Below are positions 5,817 to 10,812 of a stretch of DNA of 10,812 bases, piece by piece. The stretch lies in NCBI GenBank assembly GCA_017882055.1, contig JADGQE010000104.1:1-10812 (forward strand), written 5' to 3'. The number at the start of each line of letters is the position of its first letter. The first letter of the stretch is position 1. Position numbers and translations under genes: made by a program. The notes beneath the pieces were generated by a model. It saw nothing but the letters and a program-made list of their open reading frames with translations, searched no databases and had not been told where the DNA came from. The stretch is from Thermoflexales bacterium. GTDB taxonomy: Bacteria > Chloroflexota > Anaerolineae > Fen-1058.

Positions 5817-6323
5817 TCACGCTCCAAACGCATTTTTCTTCAGCGCAGTCAACAGCGACTGATGAACCGCATCGGTGGCCGTGAAAGCCAGCCGGCGATG
5901 CGTTTCATCGACGAACTCCAATTGGATCCACAGTCGATCGGGCGGCAGGATCGTCGGCGCACGCTCCGGCCATTCGATCAACACGCAGTCGTCGGAGTCG
6001 ATCAAGTCGGTCAGGCCCAACCTCCATGCTTCCAACTCTGAATCGATCCGATACAGATCGACGTGATACAACCGCGCCCGATCGATTTTGCGGCGCAGTT
6101 CGTGAATCAGCGTGAACGTCGGGCTGGTGAGATCATCGGTCGCCCCCCACCCGCGGCCAATGCCCTGCGCCAGGCACGTCTTACCTGCGCCCAGTTGGCC
6201 TTCCAGACAAATTACCGCGCCGCCGCGCAGCAGCTTGCCCAATCGCTCGCCGATGCGCGCGGTTTGAGTGGGACTGCCACTGATGAATTCAACTATCGAA
6301 GGATCCAGGATAGGCATAAACAC
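5817..6323 (-). CDS. tsaE: tRNA threonylcarbamoyladenosine biosynthesis ATPase TsaE
   Basis: TsaE is the small P-loop ATPase that drives turnover of the TsaB-TsaD complex in t6A synthesis. The 168-residue product contains Walker A GQLGAGKT (42-49), followed by the family-specific TSPTFTLIHEL (66-76), HVDLYRI (87-93) and IEWPER (116-121). E. coli TsaE is 153 residues, so the length fits. Two starts are possible: GTG at 6323-6321 and ATG at 6317-6315, two codons later. Neither has a strong Shine-Dalgarno, and the ATG is perhaps likelier. It is the first gene of the tsaE-tsaB-rimI unit, with a good promoter at 6381-6353. Confidence 0.93.
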   Translation of the reverse strand: MFMPILDPSIVEFISGSPTQTARIGERLGKLLRGGAVICLEGQLGAGKTCLAQGIGRGWGATDDLTSPTFTLIHELRRKIDRARLYHVDLYRIDSELEAWRLGLTDLIDSDDCVLIEWPERAPTILPPDRLWIQLEFVDETHRRLAFTATDAVHQSLLTALKKNAFGA

Positions 6324-6332
6324 ACCAAAGGA

Positions 6333-6351
6333 ACGCCGATCACGTCGGCGT
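6333..6351. promoter_or_regulatory. Palindrome just downstream of the tsaE -10 box, possible operator
   Basis: ACGCCGA (6333-6339) and TCGGCGT (6345-6351) form a perfect 7-bp inverted repeat with a five-base centre. It lies one base after the -10 box and covers the expected start site near 6346. It could be an operator; no protein is identified. Chance occurrence is possible. Confidence 0.35.
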
Positions 6352-6352
6352 G

Positions 6353-6381
6353 ATTATACCGCCTGCCTCAGCCGCCGACAA
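6353..6381 (-). promoter_or_regulatory. Promoter of tsaE-tsaB-rimI
   Basis: On the minus strand, TTGTCG (6381-6376) and a perfect TATAAT (6358-6353) are 17 bases apart. The start is expected near 6346, giving a short leader before the tsaE start codon. Confidence 0.72.
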
Positions 6382-6436
6382 GGTTAGACCGTGATTGTCG
6401 AAGCGCCAGGGCGGGGTAGCCAAAGCCGGTGAATCG

Positions 6437-6445
6437 TGTTACACT
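6437..6445 (+). promoter_or_regulatory. Extended -10 promoter for the metallophosphoesterase gene
   Basis: TG-T-TACACT is an extended -10 element (TG at 6437-6438, hexamer 6440-6445). No good -35 box lies 16-18 bases upstream. It is placed correctly, 25 bases before the ATG, with an AAAGGTG ribosome binding site at 6460-6466. Confidence 0.45.
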
Positions 6446-6470
6446 TTTCAAACTTCGCTAAAGGTGCTTT

Positions 6471-7202
6471 ATGCGGTATTTAATCATCTCTGACATTCAC
6501 GCCAACTACGCCGCGCTCGAAGCCGTACTCGCCGACGCGGGACCGTTCGACAAAATCTGGTGCCTGGGTGATCTGGTGGGGTATGGGCCTCAGCCCAACG
6601 AATGCATCGTTCGCCTGCGCAAGTTTCCACTCACCTGCCTGGTAGGCAATCACGACTGGGCCGTCATTGGCAAACTTGATCTGCGTTACTTTAACAATGA
6701 AGCCCGCACCGCCTGTGTGTGGACCCGGAACGCGCTCACGCCAGAGAATCGAGCGTACCTGGAGTCGCTGCCCGCGATGTGTGTGGAATCAGGCTACACG
6801 CTGGCACACGGCAGCCCCAGTCATCCGATCGAAGAATACATTCTCGATGCGACGTCGGCCGAGCATAACTTTGCTGCCTTTGACACACGCGTCTGTTTGG
6901 TAGGACACACCCACTGGCCGACCGCTTTCTGGCAAGATGCTAGCCATGATCATTTCTGCTTCCCGCGTCCGCCGTTGTGGCGGCAGCCGATCACACTCGA
7001 CGCGGGACGCTGGATCATCAATCCCGGCAGCGTAGGTCAACCGCGCGATGGCAACCCCAGGGCCTGCTACGCGCTGCTGAACATCGAGACGAACGTGTGG
7101 GAATATCGCCGCGTGGCCTATTCAGTCGAAGAGACGCAGCGGCGCATGCGTGAGCACGGCCTGTCCAGGCGGCTGATCGACCGTCTGGCCAGCGGGCATT
7201 AG
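6471..7202 (+). CDS. Metallophosphoesterase, YfcE/MJ0936-like phosphodiesterase family
   Basis: This 243-residue calcineurin-like enzyme hydrolyses a phosphodiester or phosphomonoester with two metal ions; the natural substrate is unknown. All metal-site motifs are visible in order: SDIHAN (D8, H10), GDLVGYGPQPNEC (D34), GNHD (N60, H61), AHGSP (H113), GHTH (H146, H148) and the closing INPGSVGQPRDGNPRA. The ordering and the last motif are typical of the MJ0936/YfcE group rather than ApaH or Ser/Thr phosphatases. The ATG at 6471 has AAAGGTG just upstream. It is divergent from tsaE and 24 bases ahead of glmU, so it is probably cotranscribed with glmU, although no functional tie is known. There is no signal peptide, so it is cytoplasmic. 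Confidence 0.85.
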   Translation: MRYLIISDIHANYAALEAVLADAGPFDKIWCLGDLVGYGPQPNECIVRLRKFPLTCLVGNHDWAVIGKLDLRYFNNEARTACVWTRNALTPENRAYLESLPAMCVESGYTLAHGSPSHPIEEYILDATSAEHNFAAFDTRVCLVGHTHWPTAFWQDASHDHFCFPRPPLWRQPITLDAGRWIINPGSVGQPRDGNPRACYALLNIETNVWEYRRVAYSVEETQRRMREHGLSRRLIDRLASGH

Positions 7203-7226
7203 ATCAGATTCAAGGCTGAATGTTCG

Positions 7227-8663
7227 ATGAACCATCAACAAGGCAATGGATCAATGACGACGTCGCAATCTGAAATCCAAAACCCCGCAGAGCGGGGCGC
7301 CAGCAGTCCAAAATCAACAATCCAATGTGTCATCCTGGCCGCCGGTCAGGGTACGCGGATGAAATCCGCTCAGCCCAAAGTCGTGCACGCCATCGCGGGC
7401 CGGCCCATGGTCGATTACGTGATCGATACGGCGCTGTCGATCAGCGACCTGTGCCCGATTGTGGTGATCGGCTATGGCGCCGACAGTGTCCGCACGGCGA
7501 TCGGTGATCGCGTGGAGTATGTGTTGCAGACGGAGCAGCACGGCACCGGCCATGCCATGCTCCAAACCCGTGATCAGATCGATCCGTCGGCCGAGATCGT
7601 GTTGGTGTTATACGGCGATACGCCCTTCATCACGCCGGAGACGCTGCGCGACATGATCGACGCCCACGCCAAAGCGAAGGCGACGCTGACGCTGCTCACC
7701 TTCAAACCCATTGACCCGGCTAACTACGGCCGCATCGTGCGCGCGCCAACCGGCAAGGTCAAGAACATCATCGAATACAAAGAAGCCACGCCCGAACAGC
7801 GCACCATTCGCGAAGTCAATTCGGGTTTTGTGTGCTACCACGCCAGGTGGCTGTGGGAACATCTACCGAAGTTGCAGCCGCAGCCCGGCCACGGCGAATT
7901 GTATTTGACCGATCTGGTCAGCATGGCGGCCCGCGAGCGCGCCACCATCGCCACCTGTGAAGCCAGCGAGGCCGAAGTGCTGGGCATCAACGATCGCGTC
8001 GAACTGGCCCGCGCCGAACAGCTCATGCGCGATCACATCAACCACAACCTGATGCTCAACGGCATCACGCTGATCGATCCGGCGCACACCTATGTTGAGG
8101 CCACCGTGACAATTGGCGCAGACACGATCGTATACCCTGGAACTCATTTGTACGGCAAGACCGCCATCGGCAGCCACTGCCAGATCGGCCCGGCGACGAT
8201 CATTCACGACAGCCAGATCGGCAATCATTGCACGATCGTCGCTTCGATGTTGGAAGGCGCCACCCTGGAAGACGACGTGGACATGGGGCCTTTCTCACAC
8301 CTGCGCAAAGGCGCGTACTTGAGCAAAGGCGTGCACATTGGCAACTTCGCCGAAGTAAAAAACAGCCGGCTCGGCCAGGGCAGCAAGCAAGGCCACTTCA
8401 GTTATCTGGGCGACGCGACGATTGGCGCAGACGTGAACATCGGCGCGGGCACCATCACTTGCAACTTCGACGGCGTCAATAAATTCCCAACCGAGATCGG
8501 CGACGGTACTTTCATCGGCAGCGATACGCTGATCGTCGCGCCGATCAAGATCGGCCAGAACGCCAGAACCGGCGCAGGCTCGGTCGTGACGCACGATGTT
8601 GGCGATAACGAGTTGGTGTACGGGGTTCCGGCTAAGCCAAAGAAGAAATCAGTTAATCCGTGA
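7227..8663 (+). CDS. glmU: Bifunctional UDP-N-acetylglucosamine pyrophosphorylase / glucosamine-1-phosphate N-acetyltransferase GlmU
   Basis: GlmU acetylates glucosamine-1-phosphate and then transfers UMP to make UDP-GlcNAc for peptidoglycan. The uridylyltransferase half (about residues 33-260) shows LAAGQGTRM (38-45), K51, EQHGTGHAM (103-111), GDTPF (130-134) and NSGF (198-201). The left-handed beta-helix half (about 283-460) has many hexapeptide repeats, GHFSYLGDA with H390 as the likely catalytic base, and NIGAGTITCNFDG. Total length is 478, against 456 in E. coli. The N-terminus carries about 33 residues not found in typical GlmU. ATG 7227 and ATG 7254 are both possible, and neither has a clear ribosome site. 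The region encoding the extension contains a CCCCGC/GCGGGG hairpin at 7283-7297 and spacer-like words, so the annotated N-terminus is uncertain. Confidence 0.95.
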   Translation: MNHQQGNGSMTTSQSEIQNPAERGASSPKSTIQCVILAAGQGTRMKSAQPKVVHAIAGRPMVDYVIDTALSISDLCPIVVIGYGADSVRTAIGDRVEYVLQTEQHGTGHAMLQTRDQIDPSAEIVLVLYGDTPFITPETLRDMIDAHAKAKATLTLLTFKPIDPANYGRIVRAPTGKVKNIIEYKEATPEQRTIREVNSGFVCYHARWLWEHLPKLQPQPGHGELYLTDLVSMAARERATIATCEASEAEVLGINDRVELARAEQLMRDHINHNLMLNGITLIDPAHTYVEATVTIGADTIVYPGTHLYGKTAIGSHCQIGPATIIHDSQIGNHCTIVASMLEGATLEDDVDMGPFSHLRKGAYLSKGVHIGNFAEVKNSRLGQGSKQGHFSYLGDATIGADVNIGAGTITCNFDGVNKFPTEIGDGTFIGSDTLIVAPIKIGQNARTGAGSVVTHDVGDNELVYGVPAKPKKKSVNP

Positions 8664-8751
8664 TCAGGATCCGTCCATTGGGCAACTGGTCAATTTGTGA
8701 TCGGTCATTAGTCATTGATCGTTGGTCATTGCCACTAGAGATTCGAGTGTA
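8664..8751. repeat. Short-word repeat spacer between glmU and corC
   Basis: The spacer stutters on GGTCATT, GTCATTG and TTGGTCATTG (about 8679-8731). CATTGATCGTTGGT at 8713-8726 recurs exactly at 10587-10600, and GGGCAACTGGTCAA near 8680 resembles GGGCAATGGGTCAA near 10573. A member of a dispersed intergenic repeat family is likely. No gene is seen. Confidence 0.5.
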
Positions 8752-10086
8752 GTGAACGAACTCATCCTCCTCGCCGTGCTGATTGCGCTGAATGCTTTCT
8801 TCGCCGCGTCTGAGATCGCCGTTATCAGCGTTCCCAAACTGCGCCTGAAGCAATTGATCGAAGACGGCCACAAGACAGCGGAAGTGCTCTATCGTTTGGC
8901 TGACGATTCCAGCCGCTTTCTGGCGACGATCCAGATCGGCGTGACGCTGATGGGCTTCCTCGCTTCAGCCACTGCGGCGATCAGTTTATCGGACGGGCTA
9001 GCCAAAGCCATCGCCGCGCTGCCCATCGACGGCATCGCCGCCTCGGCCACCGGCATCGCCGTAGCAATCATCACCACTTTATTGGCGATCGTGATGTTGA
9101 TTCTGGGCGAGCTGGCGCCCAAATCGATCGCACTGGCGCACAGCGAACGCATTGCGTTGTTCGTCGCCCGCCCGATTGACCTCCTCGCGCGATTGACCGC
9201 CCCGCTCGTTCGATTTTTGGTATGGGCCACTAATACAATCACCAGGCCGTTCGGCGGCCAGCGTCGGCGGGGGATTCCGATCGTCACCGAAGAAGAAATC
9301 AAAACCATGGTCGATGCCGGCGAAGAGGGCGGCGTGCTCGAAGAAGACGAGAAAGACATGATCTACTCGATCTTCGAGATCGGCGATACCTCGGCGCGCG
9401 AGGTCATGGTATCGCGCGTGGACATTGTCGCGCTGAAAGCCGATACGCCGCTGCTCGAGGCCACGGATGTGGTGACGAAGCATAATCATTCACGCGTGCC
9501 GGTCTACCAGGGCAACATCGACAACGTCATCGGCATTCTGTACGCCAAGGATCTGCTCAAAGTGCTGCGCGAAAAAGGCCGCGAGGAAAGCAATCTCATC
9601 AAATTGTCGGCGCTCGTGCGGCCGGCCACCTTCACGCCTGAAACCAAGAAGGTCGATGAACTGCTGGAAGAAATGCAGAAGCGCCGCATTCACATGACGA
9701 TCGTGATCGATGAGTATGGCGGCACGGCGGGCCTCGTGACGATCGAAGACATCCTCGAAGAAATCGTCGGCGAGATTCAGGATGAATACGATCAAGGCGA
9801 AGAGCCGATGATTCAGCCCGTCACCGAGCACGAATGGGAGATCGACGCGCGGGCCAACTTGAGCGACATCAATGATCTACTGCAGTGCAACTTTCCACTC
9901 GATGAAAGCGACACGCTGGGCGGCTTTGTCTACAGCCAACTCGGCAAGGTGCCGCTGCCCGGCGACGAAGTTCGGCACGAGGACCTGGTATTGAAGGTCA
10001 TGAATATCGCCGGGCGGCGCATTGGCAAAGTGCGGGTGCAACGTCTGGTTGAAGAGACAATGGATGAAGTGAAGAATGATGAGTAA
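8752..10086 (+). CDS. CNNM/CorC (hemolysin C-like) membrane protein with CBS domains
   Basis: This 444-residue membrane protein belongs to the CNNM/CorC family, whose studied members export Mg2+ or Co2+; older names call them hemolysins. The N-terminal CNNM (DUF21) domain, about 1-160, begins MNELILLAVLIALNAFFAASEIAVIS, has several hydrophobic helices and the conserved LGELAPKS (118-125). A TEEEIKTMVDAGEEGGVLEEDE segment leads into a CBS pair, about 215-340, with REVMVSRVDIV, SRVPVYQG, IVIDEYGGTAGLVTIEDILEEIVGEI. The C-terminal CorC_HlyC domain, about 355-435, includes DTLGGFVYSQLGKVPLPGDEV. GTG at 8752 is chosen because family homology begins right there; a TTG ten codons upstream (8722) lies inside the repeat spacer. 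No strong Shine-Dalgarno is visible. Substrate ion is inferred only. Confidence 0.9.
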   Translation: MNELILLAVLIALNAFFAASEIAVISVPKLRLKQLIEDGHKTAEVLYRLADDSSRFLATIQIGVTLMGFLASATAAISLSDGLAKAIAALPIDGIAASATGIAVAIITTLLAIVMLILGELAPKSIALAHSERIALFVARPIDLLARLTAPLVRFLVWATNTITRPFGGQRRRGIPIVTEEEIKTMVDAGEEGGVLEEDEKDMIYSIFEIGDTSAREVMVSRVDIVALKADTPLLEATDVVTKHNHSRVPVYQGNIDNVIGILYAKDLLKVLREKGREESNLIKLSALVRPATFTPETKKVDELLEEMQKRRIHMTIVIDEYGGTAGLVTIEDILEEIVGEIQDEYDQGEEPMIQPVTEHEWEIDARANLSDINDLLQCNFPLDESDTLGGFVYSQLGKVPLPGDEVRHEDLVLKVMNIAGRRIGKVRVQRLVEETMDEVKNDE

Positions 10087-10180
10087 TGCGTGATGCGTAT
10101 TGCGTAGTCCGCATGGGGCAGACATCATTACTTACGGAATACGTAGCCCGAATTACGCAATACCGATCTGGGAGATTTTC
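10087..10180. repeat. Spacer with ACGCAATACG-type words and a 10-bp inverted repeat before cdd
   Basis: GTATTGCGTA (10097-10106) and TACGCAATAC (10154-10163) are perfect inverted repeats about 47 bases apart. Related words (TAATGCG, TGATGCG, GGAATACGTA) fill much of the gap. The arms could fold the corC-cdd message or mark a dispersed intergenic repeat. A GGGAG site at 10170-10174 serves cdd. Confidence 0.45.
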
Positions 10181-10570
10181 ATGAACCGTGATGAACTCGT
10201 CGCACTCGCCATCAAAGCCCGCAAGCAAGCCTATACCCCTTACTCGCATTACAAAGTCGGTGCAGCCTTGCTCGGCAAGTCGGGCAAGGTCTATCTGGGC
10301 TGTAACGTCGAAAATGCTTCGTACAGCTTGACGTGCTGCGCCGAGCGCACCGCGGTCTTCAAAGCTGTATCTGAAGGCGAGACCGAGTTCGAAGCCATCG
10401 CCGTCGTTACCAAAAACGGCGGATCGCCGTGCGGCGCGTGCCGTCAGGTGCTGAGTGAATTCGCGCCCGATCTCATCATTTACATTGCTGACAAAGACAA
10501 CAATATCAAAACGACTTCGATCAAGAAGTTGCTGCCCGCCGCCTTCGGGCCGAAGCATTTGCCGGGTTAA
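10181..10570 (+). CDS. cdd: Cytidine deaminase
   Basis: Cdd converts cytidine and deoxycytidine to uridine and deoxyuridine in pyrimidine salvage. The 129-residue product fits the small homotetrameric type (about 130 residues). It contains TPYSHYKVGAALL (19-31), CNVENASYSLTCCAERTA (41-58) and PCGACRQVLSEF (83-94). C53, C84 and C87 should bind zinc and E55 is the proton shuttle. The start at 10181 is set by GGGAG six bases upstream and by the family's usual beginning; the frame is open to 10100, but that part lies in the repeat spacer. recO begins 66 bases further on, an arrangement that may be one unit. Confidence 0.96.
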   Translation: MNRDELVALAIKARKQAYTPYSHYKVGAALLGKSGKVYLGCNVENASYSLTCCAERTAVFKAVSEGETEFEAIAVVTKNGGSPCGACRQVLSEFAPDLIIYIADKDNNIKTTSIKKLLPAAFGPKHLPG

Positions 10571-10636
10571 TGGGGCAATGGGTCAACATTGATCGTTGGT
10601 GCTTTGCCTTACGCGTTCTGCATTGTGAATTAAGCA
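10571..10636. repeat. Short-word spacer between cdd and recO, related to the glmU-corC spacer
   Basis: It carries GGGCAATGGGTCAA and CATTGATCGTTGGT (10587-10600), the latter identical to 8713-8726, followed by GCATTGTGAATTAAGCATTG-type words. No gene or clear promoter was found. Confidence 0.45.
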
Positions 10637-10812
10637 TTGGATCGAAGCCGTCTCTATCGAATCGAAGTTATCATCATGCACCGATCGGACGTGGGTGAAG
10701 CCGATCGGCTGCTGACGGTCCTGTCGCGCGAGCGCGGCAAGCTGCGTGTCAATGCCAAGGGCGCGCGCAAAGCCGGCAGCCGCAAGGGCGGCCACATCGA
10801 GTTGTTCACGCG
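10637..10812 (+). CDS. recO: DNA repair protein RecO, N-terminal part, cut by the window end
   Basis: RecO helps load RecA on SSB-coated DNA in the RecFOR pathway. Fifty-eight codons are visible. They encode an OB-fold start: RLYRIEVII, then SDVGEADRLLTVLS, GKLRVNAKGARK and GGHIELFT, which matches the RecO N-terminal domain. The best start is TTG at 10637-10639, giving MDRSRLYRIEVII as in other RecO proteins. An in-frame TAA lies at 10631-10633, so nothing further upstream is possible. The ATG at 10676 would remove the first beta strand. No Shine-Dalgarno is visible before the TTG. The rest of the gene lies beyond the window. Confidence 0.88.
   Translation, partial: MDRSRLYRIEVIIMHRSDVGEADRLLTVLSRERGKLRVNAKGARKAGSRKGGHIELFT

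Noticed and set aside
9490..9831. 113-codon antisense frame within corC, and similar long antisense frames in glmU and tsaE
   Set aside because: They lie opposite strongly conserved genes, show no domain, and are expected by-products of codon bias at this GC content.
10100..10180. 27-codon extension of cytidine deaminase
   Set aside because: It translates the repeat spacer; the family start and Shine-Dalgarno point to 10181.
1..10812. CRISPR arrays, tRNA or rRNA genes, riboswitches
   Set aside because: No regularly spaced repeats, cloverleaf or conserved aptamer core was found on reading both strands.

Overview
The window is about 57% GC and almost fully coding. It looks like a chromosomal housekeeping segment of a free-living bacterium. 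A phylum cannot be proved by eye. The style of the proteins (MurJ, a TsaE/TsaB/RimI cluster, a 478-residue GlmU, a CNNM/CorC protein, RecO) and the spacers built from stuttering short words such as GGTCATTG and ACGCAATACG remind me of Chloroflexota (Anaerolineae-like) genomes. That is inference. Non-ATG starts are common: TTG for rpsT and recO, GTG for rimI and corC. No rRNA, tRNA, CRISPR array, transposase or phage gene was seen.

Layout. Positions 1-858 are the 3' part of a murJ lipid II flippase gene. A two-helix membrane protein (957-1157, +) follows under its own near-consensus promoter, then an orphan OmpR-type regulator with a damaged receiver domain (1273-1935, +). It converges on a minus-strand two-gene unit: a soluble FtsK/SpoIIIE-type DNA motor (3400 down to 2291) and a small proline-rich membrane protein (2294 down to 1941) that overlap by ATGA. 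This unit has a perfect TTGACA-N17-TATAAT promoter whose spacer is filled by a TAGAAC-N4-GTTCTA palindrome, which resembles a LexA/SOS operator. Upstream, rpsT (ribosomal protein S20, minus) ends in a strong hairpin terminator. Its promoter is back to back with that of a TPR protein gene (3910-4374, +); the two -35 hexamers overlap, and the TPR mRNA is predicted to be leaderless.

Positions 6323 down to 4371 hold tsaE, tsaB and rimI on the minus strand: t6A tRNA modification factors plus the ribosomal S18 N-acetyltransferase. tsaE and tsaB are separated by 133 bp containing an inverted-repeat element flanked by near-identical direct repeats, MITE-like. Divergent from tsaE on the plus strand are a metallophosphoesterase, glmU (UDP-GlcNAc synthesis), a CNNM/CorC membrane protein with CBS domains, cdd (cytidine deaminase) and the first 58 codons of recO, cut by the window end. 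The spacers around corC, cdd and recO carry related short-word repeats.

The longest non-coding gaps are 6324-6470, 3401-3536 and 5684-5816, all under 150 bp, and each holds signals described below. A window-wide feature is strong over-representation of CGATCG (about 29 copies by eye, where about 3 are expected), reminiscent of the cyanobacterial HIP1 repeat. The most interesting lead is the possibly SOS-controlled FtsK-like motor with its membrane partner.
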